DNA of 19,869 bases, from positions 1-19,869 of the forward strand of contig CAZYJD010000037.1 of assembly GCA_964647785.1 (NCBI GenBank). Direction: 5' to 3'. Positions 1-7,180 of the stretch are shown here, in pieces. The stretch comes from CAZYJD01 sp964647785. Lineage in GTDB: Bacteria; Bacteroidota; Bacteroidia; NS11-12g; UBA9320. Position numbers and translations under genes: made by a program. Under the pieces are notes generated by a model. That model had not been told where the DNA came from and searched no databases. It worked only from the letters and a program-made list of their open reading frames with translations. Numbering within the stretch: position 1 is the stretch's first letter; every line of letters begins with the position of its first letter.

Positions 1-648
1 CATATCGAGGTGATTCCTAATTTCATTGATCTGAGTCGGTTTGGTCGTTTAAAAAAGGAGCATTTCAGGTTGGCCATCGCTCCTGAAGGAGAAAGAATAC
101 TCGTTCATACTTCAAACTTCAGAAAAGTGAAAAGAGTGGATGATGTGATCAATATGTTTCGCATTGTTCAAAACGCCATGCCGTCAAGATTGCTGCTTGT
201 TGGCGATGGTCCTGAGCGCCAAAACATCGAAAAAATGTGCCGTGACTGCGGGGTTTGTGACAAGGTTACTTTTCTAGGTAAGCAAGATGCAGTGGAAGAA
301 ATTCTCTCAGTGGCAGATTTATTCATCATGCCTTCTGAAACCGAAAGCTTTGGTTTGGCTGCCTTGGAAGCCATGGCTTGTGAAGTGCCCGTAATCAGCA
401 CCAATACCGGAGGTTTACCTGAATTGATACAAGATGGTATTTCCGGCTTCACTTCGGCAGTTGGCGACATAAAAGACATGGCTAAAAATGCCCTTTACAT
501 CCTGGAAAATGAAGAGCGCCTTCATCAATTCAGAAAGGCAGCGTACCAAAGAGCAGGTGAGTTTGATATTCAGGTAATCGTACCACTCTATGAAAAATAC
601 TACCTCGAGGTATTAAGAAAAGAGGGTACCAAAGAGGTGATTTCATAA
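1..648 (+). CDS. bshA: BshA-type glycosyltransferase, 5'-truncated by the window edge
   Basis: C-terminal 215 residues of a GT4 (GT-B fold) glycosyltransferase. The frame is open from base 1, so the gene begins outside the window; the family is about 375-380 aa, so roughly the N-terminal 40% is missing. BshA joins GlcNAc (from UDP-GlcNAc) to L-malate, the first step of bacillithiol synthesis in the cytoplasm. Visible support: the start of the C-terminal Rossmann domain with an HTSNFRKVKR motif typical of BshA (around visible residue 36-45), LLLVGDGPER, and the GT4 EX7E motif (Glu115 and Glu123 of the visible part) inside ESFGLAALEAMA, followed by STNTGGLPE. It converges on corA: its TAA stop (646-648) overlaps the corA 3' end by 6 bp. 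Another GT4 enzyme is possible, but the HTSNFR region favours BshA. Confidence 0.88.
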   Translation, partial: HIEVIPNFIDLSRFGRLKKEHFRLAIAPEGERILVHTSNFRKVKRVDDVINMFRIVQNAMPSRLLLVGDGPERQNIEKMCRDCGVCDKVTFLGKQDAVEEILSVADLFIMPSETESFGLAALEAMACEVPVISTNTGGLPELIQDGISGFTSAVGDIKDMAKNALYILENEERLHQFRKAAYQRAGEFDIQVIVPLYEKYYLEVLRKEGTKEVIS

Positions 649-1704
649 CCACTTCTTTCTCCTAAAGTAGTACAACATGCCTGCAGCAATAAGGCCAAAT
701 ACAATCCATATCAAAGGATAAGCCCATTTTTCATGCAACTCCGGCATGTATTGAAAATTCATTCCGTAAATACCTGATATGAATGTAAGTGGAATGAATA
801 TGGTTGCGATGATGGTGAGCACCTTCATCACTTCGTTCATTTGGTTGCTTCGAATATTGATGTAGAGATTCATGATTCCATCGGTTAGTTGCCGCGATGT
901 TTCCAAAATCTCAAGGGTATCATAGGTGTTGTCCTTCAAATCTTCGAAGTACTTTCTGTTCTTGAGGTTGATAAACGATGACCATCCCCTTTCCAACTTC
1001 TGCACTGCATCGCGAAAGGGCATAACCGCTGATCGACAGAAGATGATTTCTTTTTTCAACTGCTCAATTTGCAACAACTGTTCTGGGCTTACATCCCTTA
1101 GAATATCGCCTTCCAGTTGCTCTATTCGGTCCTCCAGATGTTCGGTAACCTTGAAATAATTGTCTACCACCGTGTCAAGCAAGGCGTAAAGCAAATAGTC
1201 TGCTTGTTTCTTCCGAATCACCCCTCTGTTTTCACGTATTCGCTGTCGGATGGGATCAAAAATATCAAAACTCATCTCCTGAAATGAAATGACCAAACCG
1301 GGAAACAAAATGAAGCTGATTTGCTCAATATTTACCGACTTATTCGGCAAAAGTGCCAGCGATTTAAGTGTAATGAAAAGATAGTTCTGCGCCTCCTCTA
1401 TTTTGGGTCGTTGCTCGGTATCCAATATATCCTCAAGGGCCAAAGGGTGAATGCCAAACTGGTCGCCTATAGATCTGATGAGATTTGCATCGTGAATGCC
1501 GTGCAAGTTGAGCCAATAGACCTGGTTGGGGTTTTCAAGTGGCTTGATCTGAATCAGGTTGTCGATGGAATCGTGCTCATTCAAATCAGCATCGTCATAG
1601 GTGATTAGCTGAATGCCTACCTCTTTTTTAATGCTTTCACCGAGGTATTGAAGACTCCCGGGAGGTTGCCCAATTTTCTTGCTTTTACTTTTAAACCGCT
1701 TCAT
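643..1704 (-). CDS. corA: CorA-type magnesium/cobalt transporter
   Basis: 353-aa inner-membrane channel of the CorA family, which carries Mg2+ (also Co2+/Ni2+) into the cell as a pentamer. The long N-terminal cytoplasmic domain contains the HPLALEDILDTEQRPK segment characteristic of CorA. The C-terminus has two membrane helices (about residues 293-313 and 328-347) separated by the signature YGMN (GMN at 314-316), and ends in a basic tail. Length is normal for the family. It is the last gene of a four-gene minus-strand operon: its ATG overlaps the stop of the MscS-like gene by 4 bp (ATGA), suggesting translational coupling. Its stop overlaps that of convergent bshA. No terminator is visible after it, so transcription probably runs antisense into bshA. 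Mg2+ as main substrate is inferred from the family. Confidence 0.95.
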   Translation of the reverse strand: MKRFKSKSKKIGQPPGSLQYLGESIKKEVGIQLITYDDADLNEHDSIDNLIQIKPLENPNQVYWLNLHGIHDANLIRSIGDQFGIHPLALEDILDTEQRPKIEEAQNYLFITLKSLALLPNKSVNIEQISFILFPGLVISFQEMSFDIFDPIRQRIRENRGVIRKKQADYLLYALLDTVVDNYFKVTEHLEDRIEQLEGDILRDVSPEQLLQIEQLKKEIIFCRSAVMPFRDAVQKLERGWSSFINLKNRKYFEDLKDNTYDTLEILETSRQLTDGIMNLYINIRSNQMNEVMKVLTIIATIFIPLTFISGIYGMNFQYMPELHEKWAYPLIWIVFGLIAAGMLYYFRRKKWL

Positions 1705-2558
1705 ATTGGGCTTTTACCTTCATTTCGAATAACCAAATTTCGGTATGGATATGGAATTTCTATCCCTTCCTGATCAAACCTATTTTTCAGAATATCGTTC
1801 AATTCACATTGAATTTCAAAGGCATCGTTCGGTGAAGCAGCCCAAATATTTGCCCTTAATACGATTGATGAATCAGCAAGCGATATTGTCCGAACGAGCA
1901 CCATAGGGACTCCTGCAGCCCTCTCTTCTTCTGTTCTGTTATCGATACACAAGGGGTGCTTTTCGGCCTCTTCGCGGATGATTTGTTTGGCTTTAGCTAT
2001 ATCTGAATCGTAACTCACCCCTATTGAAAAATGCTTGCAAATCTTTTCATCCACCAAATGCGCATTGATAATGGTGGCCTTACTAATCGCTGCATTGGGG
2101 ATGATTACTCTTCGATTCTGAAAATCTCTAATTACCGTATGACGTAAAGTAATGTCCTCTACTGTGCCATCATGGGCCCCATCTACCTGAATCAAGTCGC
2201 CAACCCGGAATGGTTTAAAAGCGATGACAAATACACCGCTGATGATATTCGACACAGCCTCCTGCGAGGCGAATGCCAAAGCCGCAGCAAGAAATCCAGC
2301 GCCGGCAAGCAAGGCTGTTGCCATCACCTTTAACTGTGGCACAGCATAGGCAATTACTACCAGTGCAAGCGCCCATACCAGCACCCCCAGGGTGTTCTTC
2401 AAAAAGCTGTAATTGGTTGGATCAACATTCAACTTTTTTGAGTTGCTCACCAGCAGGCGATTTAGCAGAAAGCGCAGAGATTTTGACACAATAAACGCGG
2501 CAGCCAAAATGATGAGCACATAAATAATCTCGCGGTATTGATTCAGAAAGTTTTCCAT
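1701..2558 (-). CDS. MscS-family small-conductance mechanosensitive channel
   Basis: 285-aa integral membrane protein that opens under membrane tension to release solutes during hypo-osmotic shock. Three hydrophobic segments lie at about residues 10-32, 55-75 and 80-112. The third is the Gly/Ala-rich pore helix (LLAGAGFLAAALAFASQE). It runs into the MscS beta domain with the family motif FKPFRVGD (114-121), then a VEDITLRHT strand and IPNA, typical of MscS. The size matches E. coli MscS (286 aa). It sits between the 109-aa unknown gene (start and stop share 1 bp, TAATG) and corA (4-bp overlap), so the channel and the CorA transporter are very likely made together. Family assignment is firm; the actual gating stimulus is inferred from the family. 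Confidence 0.95.
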   Translation of the reverse strand: MENFLNQYREIIYVLIILAAAFIVSKSLRFLLNRLLVSNSKKLNVDPTNYSFLKNTLGVLVWALALVVIAYAVPQLKVMATALLAGAGFLAAALAFASQEAVSNIISGVFVIAFKPFRVGDLIQVDGAHDGTVEDITLRHTVIRDFQNRRVIIPNAAISKATIINAHLVDEKICKHFSIGVSYDSDIAKAKQIIREEAEKHPLCIDNRTEEERAAGVPMVLVRTISLADSSIVLRANIWAASPNDAFEIQCELNDILKNRFDQEGIEIPYPYRNLVIRNEGKSPI

Positions 2559-2887
2559 TAAGGTGCCCAGTATTTTTTGTGATCGTCTATTCCCAGATCC
2601 TTCTTGCGCAATCTATATTCATTGAAAGCCTCCTGAAACAATTGCACAAAATCTTCATGCGCAATAAAGTAACTGCTAACCGCTTCATTATTTTCAAGGA
2701 TACTTCTCATGTGGCCAACCAAATAATCTTTCCAAAACACTTTTGCGTATCCGGCTATTTCATTCCAGTGCAATTCTCTTTTCATCAACTCAGCTTCCAC
2801 TTCAGCCGCCACTGACGAATCACCTTCTTCCGGATGCTCTACCAGCACGATCAGTTCCCGAACACTGAGCTTACTCAGGTCTTTCAC
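2558..2887 (-). CDS. Unknown 109-aa soluble protein in the M49-MscS-CorA operon
   Basis: I do not recognise this protein. It is small, charged and apparently mostly helical, with no signal peptide, membrane segment or cysteine. The N-terminus (LSKLSVRELIVLVEHP) looks like a short helix-turn-helix-like helical pair, followed by an acidic stretch and an aromatic-rich middle (YAKVFWKDYL) and a C-terminus ending in KKYWAP. The start is a GTG (2887-2885) overlapping the stop of the upstream M49 peptidase as GTGA, and the stop overlaps the ATG of the MscS gene by one base. These tight junctions on both sides support it as a real coupled gene rather than a chance reading frame. A regulatory or partner role for one of the neighbours is possible but cannot be shown from sequence. 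Confidence 0.8.
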   Translation of the reverse strand: MKDLSKLSVRELIVLVEHPEEGDSSVAAEVEAELMKRELHWNEIAGYAKVFWKDYLVGHMRSILENNEAVSSYFIAHEDFVQLFQEAFNEYRLRKKDLGIDDHKKYWAP

Positions 2888-4548
2888 AAGCCCAATGCTT
2901 CTATTCCCTGTTCAAAAACGATATCTACCGGTATACCCAAATTGGTAAGCCTGTCGAGGTCTTGCTGCAACTGGGGGCCAACGCCCCCCATATTATTGAA
3001 CAACTCTTCCACCGCTTTTTTATCGCCATTGCCTTGAAGCTCCAGAATCAGGGCAGATAGATCGGTCATGGCTTGTTTCATGCCATCCATATCCACGGCA
3101 TAACGGCCGTTTTCGCCTCTTTTAAAGGCGCCTTTATCTTTGAAATAATTAAACCGCAACATGTTTGCTTTTCCATGAGCACTGCTGGCCCCGAAGCGCA
3201 CTGATCGGAAAATACTGGCCATGAAAGTGACATAGTAATCCATCAACTCCCCTTCCTTTAATTCGCCTTGTTCAAATAACTGGCTCACCATATACAAACC
3301 AAGAATGTCTGCTTTCCCTTCTTCCAAAGCCGAAAACTGCTCCTGCAGCGCATCGCGTACCGTTCCTTTGCCATTGATGGTATTTTTAATTCCCAAACCA
3401 TGTGCTACTTCGTGAAACATGGTATTGGCAAAAAAGGCCTCAAAGGTGATGTGTCTGAGTTGTGCACTGTCAATCAACACATCTGCCAGCGGAACGAGTA
3501 TTTCATCGAACTTGGCCTTCATGGCATTCTTTAATTGTGATCTTCTGGTGCCTTTAGTCTTTTGCAGACCTTCATCATTTGGAAGGTTCACAGCAATGGT
3601 CTTGCTTCCGGCATTGCAATCACCGGCATAATAGACCACATCATATGCATTCAGCTGCGCATCGCTTCCCGGCATTTCGCTTTTGTATTTCTGATCAACC
3701 GGCAACCCTTTCTGCAAAGCGGGAAGGAATTGCACATAACGCTCCAAACGCTGGCTCCAATCTTTATCTTTTACCAGTACATAACTTTCAAAAGCTGTGC
3801 GGTAATTAAATAACTTGTCTTCGTAATTTTCAATGGGCCCAATAATGATATCGATGCCATTGTCTTTCATGTCGAGCCAAGCTTCATCACTTGCAATGTA
3901 CTGACTGCTTAAAAGGGCATCGGCTCGCATTTTTAAGTACGTTGCCAAAGCCTCATTTTTTGAGATCCCGGCAGCCTCTCTCAAAAGCGATGCAGCTTCC
4001 TTCAAATCACTTTCATATGCCTCGTGGTACGGAATGGTGTATAACTCACCGCTCTCATTTCTCCTCACAATGCTGTAGGCGCCTTTGGCATCATCTAAGC
4101 CTGACTGCAGCAATTCTTCCTTGCTCATATCGGCTGGATAAAATTGCGCGCCCAGTGGCTTTTCACCAAATCCATCAATAAAGGGCTGATCTCCATTCAG
4201 ACGATCCCAAGGGCCGTAATTCACCTCTGCAAAACGACGCAATTCCAAATCTGTTATGCGGTTTAAAAAAGAATCCTTCTCACCAAAAGACTGTTTCCAG
4301 AAGAGTTTGTCCATGATTGCAGCCGCTTTTATCAGCAGAGGCAGCATATTTTTTTCATCTTCACTTAAAGAAGAAACATCGGTGGTAAGCTTTACTGTCT
4401 TATAAATTTCCAATCGATGGGTGCCGGTGAGGGTGTCGGTATCAGACACATTCTCTTCTGTAGATTCCTTTGCGGATTGGCATCCAAAAAGCAAGGCCAA
4501 AGCCATCAGGGCCGAAGCTAAATTTCTTTTTCTCATGAGGTTTTTCAT
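2884..4548 (-). CDS. Lipoprotein M49-family (dipeptidyl-peptidase III-like) zinc peptidase
   Basis: 554-aa predicted lipoprotein. The N-terminus has a basic start, a hydrophobic stretch and a lipobox ending LLFGC (Cys23). The M49 signature is visible: HEVAHG (His379, Glu380, His383) and, about 26 residues on, LEEGKAD (Glu409/Glu410), plus CNAGSKTIAVNLPND at about 311-325, a conserved M49 stretch. Classical eukaryotic DPP III has HEXXGH; this protein has the shorter HEXXH, known from some bacterial M49 members. The family removes dipeptides from peptide N-termini; here it would act on the periplasmic or outer-membrane side. Two candidate starts exist, ATG 4548 and ATG 4536; the second follows a promoter-like TAATATTG better and gives a more standard signal peptide. 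It is the first gene of the operon with the 109-aa protein, MscS and CorA. The true substrate is unknown. Confidence 0.85.
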   Translation of the reverse strand: MKNLMRKRNLASALMALALLFGCQSAKESTEENVSDTDTLTGTHRLEIYKTVKLTTDVSSLSEDEKNMLPLLIKAAAIMDKLFWKQSFGEKDSFLNRITDLELRRFAEVNYGPWDRLNGDQPFIDGFGEKPLGAQFYPADMSKEELLQSGLDDAKGAYSIVRRNESGELYTIPYHEAYESDLKEAASLLREAAGISKNEALATYLKMRADALLSSQYIASDEAWLDMKDNGIDIIIGPIENYEDKLFNYRTAFESYVLVKDKDWSQRLERYVQFLPALQKGLPVDQKYKSEMPGSDAQLNAYDVVYYAGDCNAGSKTIAVNLPNDEGLQKTKGTRRSQLKNAMKAKFDEILVPLADVLIDSAQLRHITFEAFFANTMFHEVAHGLGIKNTINGKGTVRDALQEQFSALEEGKADILGLYMVSQLFEQGELKEGELMDYYVTFMASIFRSVRFGASSAHGKANMLRFNYFKDKGAFKRGENGRYAVDMDGMKQAMTDLSALILELQGNGDKKAVEELFNNMGGVGPQLQQDLDRLTNLGIPVDIVFEQGIEALGL

Positions 4549-4555
4549 AGTTAGA

Positions 4556-4563
4556 CAATATTA
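4556..4563 (-). promoter_or_regulatory. Possible -7 promoter element of the M49 operon
   Basis: TAATATTG matches the Bacteroidota TAnnTTTG consensus at 7 of 8 positions, directly between the terminator of the preceding gene and the M49 gene. No TTG at the expected upstream distance is visible, so support is partial. Transcription would start near 4549, making ATG 4548 leaderless and ATG 4536 a better start. Confidence 0.35.
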
Positions 4564-4564
4564 G

Positions 4565-4593
4565 AAAAAAAGAAGGTTACTCGGTTGACCTTC
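4565..4593 (-). terminator. Intrinsic terminator after the alkyltransferase-like gene
   Basis: On the minus strand a 6-bp stem GAAGGT/ACCTTC (4593-4588 with 4577-4572) with a 10-nt loop is followed at once by seven T residues (4571-4565). It lies 38 bp past the stop of the 4632-4985 gene and upstream of the M49 gene, so it separates the two transcription units. Confidence 0.65.
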
Positions 4594-4631
4594 CCTTGCA
4601 TTCCTTCATTGAAATTGAAGTGGTTCTTACT

Positions 4632-4985
4632 TTACAACAAATCTTCCAACTCTTTCCATGGATCCCAAAAAAGATTCTGAAAATCCTGTACACAATCGTT
4701 CCGCACTTTCACTCCTTCCGCTTCCAATCGCCTCTGCATTTCCTCGGGATGACCAAAGTACATTTTGCCACTCAGCATGCCCAATCTGTTAACCACCCTG
4801 TGTGCTGGAACCACCGGCAGTACCCCATGCGATTGATTCATAGCCCAACCCACCATGCGCGAAGAGCGAGGCATCCCCAAACATTTGGCAATGGCGCCAT
4901 AAGTTGTGACCCTCCCAGGTGGGATCAGACGCACCAATTCATGTACCTGCGTGAAAAAATCTTTATCCCCTAAATCTTGTGGCAT
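4632..4985 (-). CDS. Alkyltransferase-like (ATL) DNA-repair protein, MGMT family without catalytic Cys
   Basis: 117-aa protein with the DNA-binding domain of O6-alkylguanine-DNA alkyltransferase only. Recognisable parts: IPPGRVTTYG (21-30) with the base-flipping Tyr29, RSSRMVGWAM with the probable arginine finger Arg43, and the active-site stretch VVPAHRVVN. In true alkyltransferases this stretch is PCHRV; here Ala61 replaces the Cys, so the protein cannot accept alkyl groups. ATL proteins (with Trp or Ala at this position) bind O6-alkylguanine in DNA and hand the lesion to nucleotide excision repair. It is transcribed alone: a terminator follows at 4593-4565 and a divergent gene lies upstream. 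GACATTTG (5005-4998) is a possible imperfect -7 element. The role is inferred from the family. Confidence 0.92.
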   Translation of the reverse strand: MPQDLGDKDFFTQVHELVRLIPPGRVTTYGAIAKCLGMPRSSRMVGWAMNQSHGVLPVVPAHRVVNRLGMLSGKMYFGHPEEMQRRLEAEGVKVRNDCVQDFQNLFWDPWKELEDLL

Positions 4986-5005
4986 ACGATTTGTTTACAA
5001 ATGTC

Positions 5006-5038
5006 TTGAAATCTGAAAAAAGCATATGTTTATTTTTG
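5006..5038 (+). promoter_or_regulatory. Bacteroidota-type promoter (TTG ... TATTTTTG)
   Basis: TTG at 5006-5008 and an exact TAnnTTTG element, TATTTTTG, at 5031-5038, 22 nt apart, match the -33/-7 consensus of the Bacteroidota primary sigma factor. Transcription would begin near 5044-5046. That lies downstream of the first in-frame ATG (5026), so the start at 5062 is the usable one. Confidence 0.7.
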
Positions 5039-5061
5039 CCTTCTTTAAAAAGCATTTGAAT

Positions 5062-6486
5062 ATGAGAAAATGGATCAGTGTTGTGGCCGTCATTCTTGCG
5101 GCACAATATTCTGCACTTGCACAAGGACATAAAATTGAAGTCAAGATCAATGGTCTTCAAGATACCTTTTGTCTTTTAGCCAATTATTTTGGCGACAAAC
5201 AATACGTAAAAGACACCGGTTGGGTCGATAACAAAGGGTACATGGTATTTGAAGGGGAAGAAAAACTCCCTCAAGGCGTGTACATGCTCGTATTGCCGAA
5301 ACACACTTATTTCGAGATTTCCATTCCACCCGATGATCAAGAGTTTTACATTGAAAATGACACCGACCTCAATGCTTTGAACATGATCGTTCAAGGCAGC
5401 CCAGATAATGAAGTGTTTTATGAATACAATAAGTTCGTGGCCACCGTTGGAGAAAAAGCATCAAACACACGCAAAGCCTACGACAAGGAAAGCAACGAAA
5501 AGAAAAAAAACCAACTCAGAGAAGAGCTGATCGGTTACGAAAAACAAATCAAGGATAAAAGAAAAAACCTGGCGGAAGCAAATCCCGACCTTTTCATTTC
5601 TAAAGTGTTTCTTGCCATGATTGAGATTGACATCCCCGAACCTCCGGTACTGGAAAATGGAAGCATCGATTCAACTTTCAAATTCCGTTATTATCAGGAA
5701 CATTTTTGGGACAATGTTGATCTTTCGGAAGACGGAATTGTACGCTCTCCCGTTTACCACGGAAAGCTGGTGCAATACATGACCAAAACCCATCTTCAAA
5801 TCCCCGATTCTGTGATAATAGCAGCCGATCGAATCATTTCAAAGATCGAAGAAGCGGGTAGCAAAGAATTATACAAATACACGGTATGGTGGATTACCAA
5901 CCACTATGAAGATTCGAAAATTGTGTGCATGGATAAAGTTCTCTGGCACATGGCCACCAACTATTACTGCGCAGGAAAATGCTGGTGGGCCGATAGTGCC
6001 ATGCTGGCCAAAATGTGTGATCATGCCACCAAAATTGAACCAACTCTTTGCGATAAAAAGGCTCCAAATATGACCTTAATCGACAGCAGCCTCAAAGCAC
6101 ACACCCTTTATAACTACGATGCACCGGTAACCGTTGTCATTTTTTGGGACATCCATTGCGGTCACTGTCAAAAACAAATCCCCGAACTTCAAAAACTCTA
6201 TGAAGAGCAGTTAAAAGAAAAAAATGTTTTCGTCTATGCCGTTTACACTCAAGATGATTGGGATGGATGGAAGAAATTCATTCGAGAGAAGAAGCTCACC
6301 TTCCTGAATGTAGGTAATCTGTTCGGACAGAGCGACTACCGGAAGAAGTACTTCTTCATCTCTACACCTGAAATCTTAATCCTCGATAAAGAAAAGACCA
6401 TTCGCTTTAAAAAGGTAAGCATGGAAGCTTTGCCAAAAATCGTTGACTACCTCATCAACGAACAAAGCGAGAAAGATCAGAAGTAA
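5062..6486 (+). CDS. Secreted thioredoxin-fold protein (DUF4369 / TlpA-like)
   Basis: 474-aa exported protein. The start at 5062 gives a standard signal peptide (MRKWISVVAVILAAQYSALAQ). An in-frame ATG at 5026 would add 12 hydrophobic residues and lies upstream of the predicted transcription start, so I reject it. Order of domains: signal peptide; DUF4369-like beta domain (about 25-110); a mostly helical, charged middle region (about 125-330); and a thioredoxin-like domain from APNMTLIDSS with the redox motif C-G-H-C (Cys366, Cys369). This architecture is common in Bacteroidota and belongs with periplasmic or outer-membrane-associated thiol-disulfide proteins of the TlpA/ResA type. Extra Cys residues (YYCAGKCWW) lie ahead of the thioredoxin domain. 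It converges with the barrel gene, 10 bp away. The partner protein is unknown. Confidence 0.85.
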   Translation: MRKWISVVAVILAAQYSALAQGHKIEVKINGLQDTFCLLANYFGDKQYVKDTGWVDNKGYMVFEGEEKLPQGVYMLVLPKHTYFEISIPPDDQEFYIENDTDLNALNMIVQGSPDNEVFYEYNKFVATVGEKASNTRKAYDKESNEKKKNQLREELIGYEKQIKDKRKNLAEANPDLFISKVFLAMIEIDIPEPPVLENGSIDSTFKFRYYQEHFWDNVDLSEDGIVRSPVYHGKLVQYMTKTHLQIPDSVIIAADRIISKIEEAGSKELYKYTVWWITNHYEDSKIVCMDKVLWHMATNYYCAGKCWWADSAMLAKMCDHATKIEPTLCDKKAPNMTLIDSSLKAHTLYNYDAPVTVVIFWDIHCGHCQKQIPELQKLYEEQLKEKNVFVYAVYTQDDWDGWKKFIREKKLTFLNVGNLFGQSDYRKKYFFISTPEILILDKEKTIRFKKVSMEALPKIVDYLINEQSEKDQK

Positions 6487-6496
6487 AGCATTATTC

Positions 6497-7180
6497 TTAT
6501 AACCAGTCTTTCGCTTTAAAGGGGTGGCCCGTGGTTTTTTCATAGATTACAGCGGGGTATAAAAGCACACCATATTGCCAATAAGGTCCACTGAAAACGG
6601 CATTTACATGGCCTTTCCCAATCGCAATTCGATTGCCTAAACTTGCTTTTAAGCCCAGCCAATCCAGCACCTTGTACTGCGCTGTGGCAGCACCTTCAAG
6701 AGGAATAACCAGGGATTTTTGTGTGCCATTCTCGATGTGGTAAGCACCACTGAGCTCTGAAATTAATTTGTAATCGACGCGTGCCGCCCCCATTCCCATT
6801 AAAATAGGAATGCTCACTTGCCAGCGATTTTTATTGAACACAATAAAATCAGCCCCAATTCCCAAAAATCTCATGGAGAAAGTTTCTTCTAACCGACGCT
6901 TGCCATGGAAAAAGGCTTCTGTTTTAATTTCAGTGGGTGCATTGGCGCGCCTAACAAAATTCCAAGAGGTTGTTAAGCGAAGTTTATTCTCAAATGAAAG
7001 ACCGGCATACACTCCTGTGAGTCTTGCGGGTTCATTGACATAGTAACTGGTTCGACTGCTCAAACCAGCAATCCATCGCCTTTCCCCATCAGGCAACTTG
7101 GATAATTTTGCTAATTGAGCGGCGGAGTTCTGCCCCGAAAAAAGTGCCATTGCCAAGAAAAACAGCGCTGCTTTATTCAT
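6497..7180 (-). CDS. Probable outer-membrane beta-barrel protein linked to kynurenine genes
   Basis: 227-aa exported protein, function not recognised. It has a clear signal peptide (about 22 residues, ending NSAAQ). The mature part is rich in alternating hydrophobic/polar stretches with Tyr, Trp and Arg (YAGLSFENKLRLTTSW, RFLGIGADFIVF, WQVSIPILMGMGAARVDY), as in small 8- to 10-strand outer-membrane barrels of Bacteroidota. Its ATG lies inside the 3' end of the ACMSD gene (8-bp overlap), so it is probably translated from the same message as the two kynurenine-pathway enzymes. A transport or structural role linked to that pathway is possible, but the linkage may also be incidental. It ends 10 bp from the convergent thioredoxin-fold gene. 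Confidence 0.7.
   Translation of the reverse strand: MNKAALFFLAMALFSGQNSAAQLAKLSKLPDGERRWIAGLSSRTSYYVNEPARLTGVYAGLSFENKLRLTTSWNFVRRANAPTEIKTEAFFHGKRRLEETFSMRFLGIGADFIVFNKNRWQVSIPILMGMGAARVDYKLISELSGAYHIENGTQKSLVIPLEGAATAQYKVLDWLGLKASLGNRIAIGKGHVNAVFSGPYWQYGVLLYPAVIYEKTTGHPFKAKDWL

Noticed and set aside
3891..4181. Open frames antisense to the M49 peptidase gene
   Set aside because: Shadows of the real gene, rich in His/Cys/Pro in a pattern typical of antisense translation.
5026..5061. Upstream start for the thioredoxin-fold gene
   Set aside because: It lies within the promoter and would bury the signal peptide behind 12 extra hydrophobic residues.
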